A stretch of DNA of 64,000 nucleotides, taken from NCBI RefSeq assembly GCF_905171765.1, contig NC_053390.1, positions 588,220,471-588,284,470 of the forward strand, read 5' to 3'. The translations under genes and the position numbers were made by a program. Below, piece after piece: positions 22,910 to 33,100 of this stretch; the first letter of the stretch is position 1; the number at the start of each line of letters is the position of its first letter. The notes under the pieces were generated by a model. That model made no database searches. It was not told the origin of the DNA and saw only the letters and a program-made list of their open reading frames with translations. The stretch comes from Bufo bufo (lineage: Eukaryota; Chordata; Amphibia; Anura; Bufonidae).

Positions 22910-23520
22910 TGTCTAAACTCTATTCCAACACGTCCCCTGATAGGGGACGTAACAGGGATTAAACTGATAGGAATAGTACTACTTAACATACCACTCATAT
23001 TGGGTAGCACAGTACATTGCACAGCACACGCGCAGTGCCCCAAATTGGAAGTAAGAGGACCAACCAAGCATCTTTTTCCGTCTCCCGGTTCCTAAAATCT
23101 ATTCCATACACGTCTGTTGATAGGGGACGTAACAGGGATTAAACTGATAGGAATAGTACTACTTAACATACCACTCATATCGGGTAGCACAGTACATTGC
23201 ACAGCACACGCGCCGTGCCCCAAATTGGAAGTAAGAGGACCAACCAAGCATCTTTTTCCATCTCCCAGTTCCTAAAATCTATTTTATACACCGGCCCCTG
23301 ATAGGGGACGTAACAGCGATTAAACTGATAGGAATAGTGCAAATTAACATACCACTCATATCGGATAGCACAGTACATTGCACGGCGCACGCGCCGTGCC
23401 CCAAATTGGAAGTAAGAGGACCTACCAAGCATCTTTTTCCATCTCCCGGTTCTTAAAATCTATTCCATACACCACACCGGCCCATGATAGGGGACACAAC
23501 AGAGATTAAACTGGTAAGAA
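22910..23520 (+). repeat. ~180-bp repeats in the hAT-B1 tail
   Basis: Three full units and a partial fourth start at about 22912, 23091, 23271 and 23450. Each contains TGATAGGGGACGTAACAGGG, ATTAAACTGATAGGAATAGT, ACATACCACTCATAT and GTGCCCCAAATTGGAAGTAA blocks. hAT-B2 has fewer units at 55985-56395. Confidence 0.85.
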
Positions 23521-23548
23521 CAGATTTTTTTAATTTAAAAAAAAGAGG

Positions 23549-24060
23549 ACAGCCTCTGCGGAGCTGGGTATTTTTTGGCCGCGTTACTGAACGCTCATGC
23601 ACAATGGCTGTAGGCTCATGCGTCCTTTTGCGGAGGTGACAAACCTGGTCAGTCAAACCCAAGGCAACATCATCGACCTCATCCCATATGCGTTTTTTCT
23701 GGAGTGTGCCCTGCAAAGAGTGCCGGATCAGGCCGTAGATGAGCATGAAGAGGAAGAGTTGTGGTCACCATGACCACCAGAAGCAGCCTTGTCGTCATCG
23801 ATTGCTGGACCTGCGGCAACGCAGAGAGAGGAGTCTGAAGAAGAGGAGTCAGAGGAGGAAGGTGGCTTTGAGGAGGTGAAAGACCAACCACAGTAAGCGT
23901 CCCAGGGGGCTTGTTGTCACCTTTCGGGGACCCTTGGTGTTGTACGTGGCTGGGTGGAGGAAGAGACCTTCAATGACGTCAGTGAGGACAAGGAACGGGA
24001 CATGGCTAGCTTGGTATCCAACCTTGTGCAAATGGGGAGTTTGCGGTTGTGCAAATGGAC
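23549..24060 (+). pseudogene. Second, diverged hAT transposase fragment in hAT-B1 tail
   Basis: Downstream of the transposase stop the sequence again matches its middle part: GGACAGCCTCTGCGGAGCTGG, then text encoding LMRPFAEVTNLVSQT-like residues, the acidic stretch and ERDMASLVSNLVQMGS. It corresponds to main-gene sequence at about 21025-21525 but is clearly diverged and carries stops. The matching fragment occurs at the same position in hAT-B2, so it belongs to the family and is not a local accident. It is probably the remnant of an internally deleted relative fused to the autonomous element. Confidence 0.85.
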
Positions 24061-24480
24061 TGTTTGCTTTTGTTTACGGTGCGTTAAACTGGGAGTTTGG
24101 TCTGTCATAGTTTGGTCTGTCACTGTGAAGCGGGCGTAACCCTTACACTACCTGATCGATACAACATCATACCTGATGTTTTAAAGCACGTTATTCCAAA
24201 CAATTTAGGAATGTTAGGTGATTTATGCCCTTTATGGATTAAAACCCGACTCTGCGTCAACTACGTAATTTTCCATGGGAGTTTTGCCATGGATCCCCCT
24301 CCGGCATGCCACAGTCCAGGTGTTAGTCCCCTTTAAACAACTTTTCCATCACTATTGTGGCCAGAAAGAGTCCCTGTGAGTTTTAAAATTCGCCTGCCTA
24401 TTGAAGTCTATGGCGAACATTTGCGGAAATTCGCGTTCGCGAATGGAAAATTTTATGTTCGCGACATCTCTAGTTTTCAT

Positions 24481-24725
24481 CTGTGTACATGAAGAAGCAG
24501 AGGCGGTGCGGGGACCAGGAGTGCCACAGAGAGTGGGGAGAGGGGCAAGTATATTCCCTCTGAGGGGCCCGGCACAAGGGAGGGGGCTGTTTATGATATT
24601 GGATAACACCTTTAAGTTATTTTTTTATGACCAGCTCTGAAAAATAAAAATAACAACACATATTCAAATAGCATAAAGGTCATTCTGTTTTCCTGATTAT
24701 TCTTATATCATTGGAGTTTTATTTT
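24481..24725. other. Flanking DNA, no feature recognised
   Basis: The stretch is continuous with the pre-insertion flank of hAT-B1. I see no gene or repeat in it. Confidence 0.4.
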
Positions 24726-25032
24726 AAGTGGTTTTCCAAGCTACTGATGTTAATGACCTATTCTCAGGAGGGTCCAACACCCCACTTCAGCTGTTCCCTG
24801 GAACTAGCAGTAAGCACAGCTTAGTTCAAAGTGTAGTGGCCATGCCGGGTTAGTGTAGCTCAGCATCCACTGAAGTGAAAGGGAGATGAGCTGCAGTACC
24901 CCAGCACAGTCACTACACTTTGAACGGAGCTGTGCTTCTTGCTCAATTCACTATGCAGCACTATCCAGTAGCAGGGAACAGCTGATAGGTGGAAGTGTAG
25001 CGTGTTGGACCCTCACTGATCGGATATGAATT
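24726..25032. mobile_element. Degenerate inverted-repeat MITE
   Basis: AGCACAGCTTAGTTCAAAGTGTAGTG-like sequence at 24813-24838 is nearly complementary to 24911-24936, in a palindromic layout. The outer words (TGGTTTTCCAAGC, GTTAATGACCTATTCTCAGG, CTGATCGGATATGAA) resemble a dispersed amphibian foldback family that I recognise from memory only. Confidence 0.5.
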
Positions 25033-25034
25033 AC

Positions 25035-25690
25035 CTCTTCTGGATCACTTTGCTGCCTGGCTTCCTCACTTCCTATCTTCTAAATCATTAACTCTTACTA
25101 TGGGTGATTTTAATATCCCGATTTCGATAACTTCCTCTCTTGGCCTATTACAACTTACTTCCTCTGCCACACACAGAGGGCAATACACTTGATCTAGTCT
25201 TCTTCCATCACTGCTCAGTCACAAACTTTATTAATTCATCCATTCCACTTTCTGACCACATCTTCTTTCCTTTGGTATATAGACCTCTCACTTCTGACAA
25301 CTGTCCTACTTTTCACACTTATAGAAACCTACACACCATTAACTGTCAGTAACTCATTGACACCCTACAGTTAGCTCTTACCCCACTCTTCCCTCTCCTG
25401 TCCAGACAGGGCTGGCAATCAATACAACCATACCCTGAAAATCGCCCTGGATGAAGCTGCTCCAATATCAATCTGACCCTCCTGACATAGAACACGTCAA
25501 CCCTGGCACACACCTGAAACATTTTTTCTCCAGCGGTGCTTCAGATGTGCAGAACGCTTATGGAGAAAATCTTGAATATCATCAGACTTCCTCTATTATA
25601 CATTTATGCTTTAAATATACAATTTGCTCCTCAACTTTGCCAAGTACTTACCTCTCTCATACCCTCACTTTCGGATAACCCAAAACGACC
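25035..25690 (+). pseudogene. L2-like LINE, endonuclease part
   Basis: Read in the plus frame the sequence gives an AP-endonuclease C-terminal half: TMGDFNIPIS, then HREGNTLDLVFFHHC and IPLSDHIFFP. These are the GDFN, TLDLV and SDH blocks of CR1/L2-type LINE endonucleases. Stops appear soon after (near 25349 and 25470), followed by weakly similar linker sequence. The 5' end is truncated. The element continues at about 27198 and again at 39892, interrupted by other DNA. It is an old, inactive copy. Confidence 0.8.
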
Positions 25691-25699
25691 TCTGCACTG

Positions 25700-27197
25700 A
25701 TGACATGGCCACACAGAGACAAGATTGGTAACCTCCGGCGGGAAATAATCTCCCATTCTCCAACCAATTTCAAGCCTCCTTCCCACACTCCTGTGACAAC
25801 CACCCGCCAATCCCGTCGTACTATGCCACAGTTTTCATACAGGTCTCGTCCACTTGAGACTTCTGGAGGCGAATCCACTGTGAGCACAGTAGATGTTTAA
25901 GATTGGTTGGAGTGCCCATACATGATACAACCGCGATTGTATGTACAATCGGTAAAATAAAATGATTGATTTCATGCTGGAAATCAAATTAATTTGCTGC
26001 CACCACTCTTCGTATTGAATCGGGGCGAAGAGACCCCGGCTAGCTAATCCTAAAGGGAAGAAATGGTTAGCTAACCAATCAACAATTTATAAAAATAAGA
26101 CAATGCGGTAGTGTGTCTCTTCTGAGGACAGACTTCTTAGCATAGACCAGATAATCAAGTAACAAGGGCAAAACTGGAACTATGAAATTGTTAGTTTTAT
26201 TCTAAAAGCTATACACAAAAAATATATACATTAAAACTGACAGATAAATATACCTGCCAGTCGAACAGATTGGTTGGATAGAAATGGGTAAGAGGTGAAA
26301 GGGAATAGAATGTCTGTAAGTTCAGTATTACCGTGGTAGAGTCCAGTAAAAGCTAAAGGCTTTGCAAGGAATAATCCAAGATGGCGGGGTAGCCCGTGTT
26401 CAGCGGCCGTCATGATGTTATTCGACGTCAGATGTTGGATAAAGGACCCAGGACCTGAGTGTCACGGTGTTTTACCCACTTTGTAGCTGGGAGTGGCTGT
26501 GACACGCACAAGTCCCGCCTTGTGTAATTGGAAGAGGGGCATGTTCCTGCCCTGAACAGAGAAAATCTGGCAGAATCTTTGCTGTGCCAGTTTCTCCGTA
26601 CCCATAGGTCAAATTAAGAAGTAGAGTTCATATTGATAATCAGTACAATTTTACACATCATCTGATACCAAATATGACTGGACAACAATACAGTGTGCCT
26701 GAGAACCTTTATATCTCAGAGCAGGAATCTCTTTTTTTCCCGCGGGTTTCCTGGAATATGGGTTAGAATAACCTGCATAACCTCTAAAGAGATGGTTTAA
26801 TTCGTATTTTCCTAACCCATTAAATATGAGGAAATATGGAAAGAATTATGAAATTTATGGAATGGAGGGTGACTGCAAGGTCACCTTTCTCCCTGTATCA
26901 TCCAGCTGTCTGATACAGATATATCCTTTTCTTTTGAAGCTTTCTGACAAGGCTTAAGGTGTGAGGATTCAGGCTGGGTTGAAGCTGCTCCGACTACAGG
27001 AAGGGAGTTTTTATGAGGTTCTGTCAGGAGAATACCAGATTGATGGGTACTTACCTGGCAGGGGGGGCAGGGCGAGTCTTTGGCAAGGAGATGCTAATTG
27101 TAACTCTGATCTGTGAGCAGTAACTGAAATTTTAATTACTTCTGAGTTGAAAAAAGATTTTAACTCTTTGTGTGCAGGCAAAGGCTCTGGGGATTCT
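25700..27197. other. Unassigned DNA inside the LINE
   Basis: Between the endonuclease and reverse-transcriptase parts lie about 1.3-1.5 kb that do not read as LINE. They contain a local palindrome near 25925-25955 (ACCGCGATTGTATGTACAATCGGT) and a GTGTCAC/GTGACAC pair near 26460-26505. I could not find matching ends or a target duplication. It is probably one or more inserted elements. Confidence 0.4.
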
Positions 27198-28038
27198 GTG
27201 ATTTTAAAACAGAACGCATTCGCGATTTCTTCATATTGCTGAGATTGCGAATCGTCACAACTTCCACATGCTCTCTCTCCTCATTTGACCCTATAACAGA
27301 TGAAGTCTCCAGGTGATCCAGCAGTGATCCTATTCCCTCACACCTCCCCCAGCCCCTATCCCCAGCTATCATTACTCACCTTACTGCAATATTAAACCTA
27401 TCTCTATTTTCGAGTATCTTTCCAACATTCTGTTATAACCTCACCACTAAAAAGAAACATCACTTACCAACCTGTTTCTAACCTCCCCTTCATCTCTAAA
27501 CTCCTGGAATGTCTCGTCTACTCTTACTTAATAAGCTATCTTTCTGAAAACTCTCTTCCTGACCCCTTACAATCTGCCTTTGCCCTCTCCACTCTACAGA
27601 ACCTGCCCATACTAAAGTGTCTAACGATCTCCTGACAGCAAAAAGGAACGGCAACTATTCACTACTGATTCTTCTGGTTCTCTCTGCAGAATTTTATATG
27701 GTAGACTACAAACTCTTCCTTACCATGCTCCACTCAATTGGCCTTAAGGGCACTGTTCTCTCCTGGTTCTATTCCTATCTATCTGGCCGCAACTTTAGTG
27801 TATCATTCGCTGGCTCTACTTCTTTTCCTCTTGATGTCAGGGTTCCTAAGGGTTCAGTCCTAGGTCCTCTACTCTTTTCTCTGAACACAGCCCACATTGG
27901 ACAGACTATCAGTAGATTTGGCTTTCAGTACCATCTCTATGCTAACAATAGCCAACTATATACTTCATCCCCCGACATCACCCCAGCTTTACTCCAAAAC
28001 ACCAATGATTGTCTGGCAGCTGTCTCTAACATCATGTC
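27198..28038 (+). pseudogene. L2-like LINE, reverse transcriptase part
   Basis: The reading frames give the L2 connector (SLSSFDPITDEVS) and then the reverse transcriptase core. Recognisable pieces are [48 protein letters not shown] and [18 protein letters not shown]. The catalytic YADD box reads YANN, so two active-site aspartates are lost. The usual first Asp in DLSAAFD is also changed (VLSAEFY). Stops and a frameshift occur upstream of 27617. The piece ends at ATCATGTC (28031-28038), where hAT-C1 is inserted, and resumes at 39892. Confidence 0.88.
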
Positions 28039-28158
28039 TAGGGTTGAGCTAACCCAAACTGTAAAGTTCGGGTTCGGTGTTCGGCGGTTTCTCTGTGCTT
28101 TTTGAAAGGCTGCAGAGCAGCCAATCAACGAGCGTTTAACTCTGTGCCCTTAGAAGCC

Positions 28159-28193
28159 ATCACAGCCATGCCTACTAATGGCATGGCTGTGAT
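28159..28193. repeat. Subterminal hairpin of hAT-C1
   Basis: ATCACAGCCATGCC (28159-28172) pairs perfectly with GGCATGGCTGTGAT (28180-28193) around a 7-base loop. Slightly imperfect versions sit at the same place in hAT-C2 (about 35173-35207) and hAT-C3 (about 61518-61554), so it is a family feature. Confidence 0.85.
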
Positions 28194-28221
28194 TGGCCAG
28201 TGTAGCATGTGACCCAGCCTC

Positions 28222-28229
28222 TATATAAG
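28222..28229 (+). promoter_or_regulatory. TATA box of hAT-C1
   Basis: TATATAAG lies about 185 bp inside the 5' end, in a context (GACCCAGCCTC before, GTCACGTAGC after) shared with hAT-C2 and hAT-C3. The conserved position before the leader suggests the transposase promoter. Confidence 0.65.
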
Positions 28230-28799
28230 CTGGAGTCACGTAGCACTGCACGTCACTCTGCTGTGCTTAGTGTAGGGAGAGGATGCTGCTGGTGATTTCA
28301 GGGAGAGAATAGGAGAGAATCTTTGTTCAAAACGTGAATCTAACTCAGCGATCGAATACATTGTGTTGTGTGGGTGCAGGGCACAATTTTTTTATCCTGT
28401 CCTGAGCCCAGTGACCGAAAAAAAATTACTTTTCTAAGTCAGTTAGGTGGGCGACAGCGTGGCCATTTTATGCAAGCTCAGTGCACCAGCACTGCATCTG
28501 AGTAGAGTTGAGCGAACACCTGGATGTTCGGGTTCGAGAAGTTCGGCCGAACTTCCCGGAAATGTTCGGGTTCGGGATCCGAACCCGATCCGAACTTCGT
28601 CCTGAACCCGAACCCCATTGAAGTCAATAGGGACCCGAACTTTTGGGCACTAAAAAGGCTGTAAAACAGCCCAGGAAAGAGCTAGAGGGCTGCAAAAGGC
28701 AGCAACATGTAGGTAAATCCCCTGCAAACAAATGTGGATAGGGAAATGAATTAAAATAAAAATAAAAAAAATAAAAATGAACCAATATCAATTGGACAG

Positions 28800-30020
28800 A
28801 GGTCCCATAGCAGAGAATCTGGCTTCACGTCAGCAGAGAATCAGTCTCTTCATGCCATAGCAAAGAATCTGGCTTCATGTCAGCAGAGAATCAGTCTCTT
28901 CATGCCATAGCAGAGAATCTGGCTTCATGTCAGCGCAGAATCAGTCTTCATGTCATAGCAGAGAATCAGGCTTCACGTCACCCACCACTGGAACAGGCCA
29001 CTGTCACACATTTAGGCCCCGGCACCCAGACAGAGGAGAGCGGTCCCATAACAGAGAATCTGGCCTTATGTCAGCGCAGAATCTGTCTTCATGTCATAGC
29101 AGAGAATCAGGCTTCACGTCACCCACCACTGGAACAGGCCACTGTCACACATTTAGGCCCCGGCACCCAGGCAGAGAGGTCCCGTAACAGAGAATCTGGC
29201 CTGATGTCAGCACAGAATCTGTCTTCATGTCATAGCAGAGAATCAGGCTTCACGTCACCCACCACTGGAACAGGCCACTGTCACACATTTAGGCCCCGGC
29301 ACCCAGACAGAGGAGAGCGGTCCCGTAACAGTGAATCTGGCCTTATGTCAGAGCAGAATCTGTCTTCATGTCATAGCAGAGAATCAGGCTTCACGTCACC
29401 CACCACTGGAACAGGCCACTGTCACACATTTAGGCCCAGGCACCCAGGCAGAGGAGAGAGGTCCCGTAACAGAGAATCTGGCCTTATGTCAGCGCAGAAT
29501 CTGTCTTCATGTCATAGCAGAGAATCAGGCTTCACGTCACCCACCACTGGAACAGGCCACTGTCACACATTTAGGCCCAGGCACCCAGGCAGAGGAGAGA
29601 GGTCCCGTAACAGAGAATCTGGCCTTATGTCAGCGCAGAATCTGTCTTCATGTCATAGCAGAGAATCAGGCTTCACGTCACCCACCACTGGAACAGGCCA
29701 CTGTCACACATTTAGGCCCAGGCACCCAGGCAGAGGAGAGAGGTCCCGTAACAGAGAATCTGGCCTTATGTCAGCGCAGAATCTGTATTCATGTCATAGC
29801 AGAGAATCAGGCTTCACGTCACCCACCACTGGAACAGGCCACTGTCACAAATTTAGGCCCAGGCACCCAGGTAGAGAAGAGAGGTCCCGTAACAGAGAAT
29901 CTGGCCTTATGTCAGCGCAGAATCTGTATTCATGTCATAGCAGAGAATCAGGCTTCACGTCACCCACCACTGGAACAGGCCACTGTCACACATTTAGGCC
30001 CCGGCACCCAGACAGAGGAG
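28800..30020. repeat. 141-bp tandem array in hAT-C2 tail, 8 units
   Basis: The CACCCACCACTGGAACAGG word recurs with its reference base at 28980, 29121, 29257, 29398, 29539, 29680, 29821 and 29962. The period is 141 bp except for one 136-bp unit (5 bp missing). Units also hold GAGAATCAGGCTTCACG and CATTTAGGCCC blocks and are nearly identical. Because 141 bp is 47 codons, long repetitive frames appear on the plus strand; they are not transposase-related and I do not regard them as genes. Confidence 0.93.
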
Positions 30021-30139
30021 AGGTTTATTCAACTTTGGGTTGCCCCGCAATATAATGGTAAAATGAAATTAAAATTAGTATTGAATGAGGAAGTGCCCTG
30101 GAGTAGAATAATATATTGTTAAGGGGAGGTAGTTAATAT

Positions 30140-33100
30140 CTAATCTGCACAAGGGATGGACAGGTCCTGTGGGATCCATGCCTGGTTCATTTTTATGAAC
30201 GTCAGCTTGTCCACATTGGCTGTAGACAGGCGGCTGTGTTTGTCTGTAATGACGCCCCCTGCCGTGCTGAATACACGTTCAGACAAAACGCTGGCCGCCG
30301 GGCAGGCCAGCACCTCCAAGGCATAAAAGGCTAGCTCTGGCCACGTGGACAATTTGGAGACCCAGAAGTTGAATGTGGCCGAACCATCAGTCAGTACGTG
30401 GAGGGGTGTGCACAGGTACTGTTCCACCATGTTAGTGAAATGTTGCCTCCTGCTAACACGTTCCGTATCAGGTGGTGGTGCAGTTAGCTGTGGCGTGGTG
30501 ACAAAACTTTTCCACATCTCTGCCATGCTAACCCTGCCCTCAGAGGAGCTGGCCGTGACACAGCTGCGTTGGCGACCTCTTGCTCCTCCTCTGCCTTCGC
30601 CTTGGGCTTCCACTGGTTCCCCTGTGACATTTGGGAATGCTCTCAGTAGCGCGTCTACCAACGTGCGCTTGTACTCGCGCATCTTCCTATCACGCTCCAG
30701 TGTAGGAAGTAAGGTGGGCACATTGTCTTTGTACCGGGGATCCAGCAGGGTGGCAACCCAGTATTCCGCACACGTTAAAATGTGGGCAACTCTGCTGTCG
30801 TTGCGCAGGCACTGCAGCATGTAGTCGCTCATGTGTGCCAGGCTGCCCAGAGGTAAGGACAAGCTGTCCTCTGTGGGAGGCGTATCGTCATCGTCCTGTG
30901 TTTCCCCCCAGCCACGCACCAGTGATGGGCCCGAGCTGCTTTGGGTGCCACCCCGCTGTGAACATGCTTCATCCTCATCCTCCTCCACCTCCTCCTCATC
31001 CTCGTCCTCCTCGTCCTCCAGTAGGGGGCCCTGTCTGGCCACATTTGTACCTGGCCTCTGGTGTTGCAAAAAACCTCCCTCTGAGTCACTTTGAAGAGAC
31101 TGGCCTGAAAGTGCTAAAAATGACCCCTCTTCCTCCTCTTCCTCCTGGGCCACCTCCTCTTCCATCATCGCCCTAAGTGTTTTCTCAAGGAGACATAGAA
31201 GTGGTATTGTAACGCTGATAACGGCGTCATCGCCACTGGCCATGTTGGTGGAGTACTCGAAACAGCGCAACAGGGCACACAGGTTTTGCATGGAGGCCCA
31301 GTCATTGGTGGTGAAGTGTGTCTGATCCACAGTGCGACTGACCCGTGCGTGCTGCAGCTGAAACTCCACTATGGCCTGCTGCTGCTCGCACAGTCTGTCC
31401 AGCATATGCAAGGTGGAGTTCCACCTGGTGGGCACGTAGCATATGAGGCGGTGAGCGGGAAGGCCGAAGTTACGCTGTAGCGCAGACAGGTGAGCAGCGG
31501 CAGGGTGTGAACGCCGGAAGCGCGAACAGACGGCCCGCACTTTATGCAGCAGCTCTGACATGTCGGGGTAGTTGCGAATGAACTTCTGCACCACCAAATT
31601 CAGCACATGCGCCAGGCAAGGGATGTGCGTCAAACCGGCTAGTCCCAGAGCTGCAACGAGATTTCGCCCATTATCGCACACCACCAGGCCGGGCTTGAGG
31701 CTCACCGGCAGCAACCACTCGTCGGTCTGTTGTTCTATACCCCGCCACAACTCCTGTGCGGTGTGGGGCCTGTCCCCCAAACATATGAGTTTCAGAATGG
31801 CCTGCTGACGTTTACCCCATGCTGTGCTGAAGTTGGTGGTGAAGGTGTGTGGCTGACTGGATGAGCAGGTGGAAGAAGAGGAGGAGAAAGCTGAGTAGGA
31901 GGAGGAGAAGACAGGAGGCAAAGAATGTTGCCCTGCGATCCTTGGCGGCGGAAGGACGTGCGCCAAACAGCTCTCCGCCTGGGGCCCAGCCGCCACTACA
32001 TTTATGCAGTGTGCAGTTAGGGAGATATAGCGTCCCTGGCCGTGCTTACTGGTCCACGTATCTGTGGTTAGGTGGACCTTGCCACACATGGCGTTGCGCA
32101 GTGCACACTTGATTTTATCGGACACTTGTTTGTGCAGGGAAGGCACGGCTCTCTTGGAGAAGTAGTGGCGGCTGGGAACAACATACTGTGGGACAGCAAG
32201 TGACATGAGCTGTTTGAAGCTGTGTGTGTCCACCAGCCTAAATGACAGCATTTCATAGGCCAGTAGTTTAGAAATGCTGCCATTCAGGGCCAGGAATCGA
32301 GGGTGGCTAGGTGGGAATTTACGCTTTCTCTCAAATGTTTGTGAGATGGAGAGCTGAACGCTGCCGTGTGACATGGTTGAGATGCTTGGTGACGCAGGTG
32401 GTGGTGTTGGTGGTACATCCCATGTTTGCTGGGCGGCAGGTGCCAACATTCCTCCAGAGGCAGAGGAAGAGGCCGAGGCGGCAGCAGCAGCAGCAGAAGA
32501 GGCCGAAGCGGCAGCAGCAGAAGAGAAAGCAGGGGGAGCCTGAGTGACTTCCTTGTTTTTAAGGTGTTTACTCCACTGCAGTTCATGTATTGCATGCAGG
32601 TGCCTGGTCATGCAGGTTGTGCTAAGGTTCAGAACGTTAATGCCTCGCTTCAGGCTCTGATGGCACAGCGTGCAAACCACTCGGGTCTTGTCGTCAGCAC
32701 ATTGTTTGAAGAAGTGCCATGCCAGGGAACTCCTTGAAGCTGCCTTTGGGGTGCTCGGTCCCAGATGGCGGCGGTCAGTAGCAGGCGGAGTCTCTTGGCG
32801 GCGGGTGTTCTGATTTTGCCCACTGCTCCCTCTTTTGCTACGCTGTTGGCTCGGTCTCACCACTGCCTCTTCCTCCGAACTGTGAAAGTCAGTGGCACGA
32901 CCTTCATTCCATGTGGGGTCTAGGACCTCATCGTCCCCTGCATCGTCTTCCACCCAGTCTTGATCCCTGACCTCCTGTTCAGTCTGCACACTGCAGAAAG
33001 ACGCAGCAGTTGGCACCTGTGTTTCGTCATCATCAGAGACGTGCTGAGGTGGTATTCCCATGTCCTCATCATCAGGAAAAATAAGTGGTTGTGCGTTAGT

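Larger units (their letters stand above)
17467..24472 (+). mobile_element. hAT-B1: complete but inactive hAT transposon, plus strand
   Basis: The 5' end is TAGAGATGTCCCAAAC and the 3' end is the complement of TAGAGATGTCGCGAAC, so the terminal repeat is about 10 bp. GTTTTCAT at 17459-17466 is repeated exactly at 24473-24480, the 8-bp target duplication typical of hAT. The 7,006-bp element holds, in order, a leader with a 141-bp tandem array, a broken transposase, a 3' region with ~180-bp repeats, a second diverged transposase fragment and the 3' end. A second copy of this family lies inverted at 55040-61072. Confidence 0.93.

Noticed and set aside
28877..30122. 392-codon and 263-codon plus-strand frames with a 47-residue repeat
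   Set aside because: They are 141-bp tandem units in the tail of hAT-C2, antisense to the transposase; the frame changes with a 5-bp unit deletion, so no single reading frame is maintained.
30831..31176. Pro/Ser-rich plus-strand frames
   Set aside because: They are antisense to the acidic insert of the hAT-C2 transposase.
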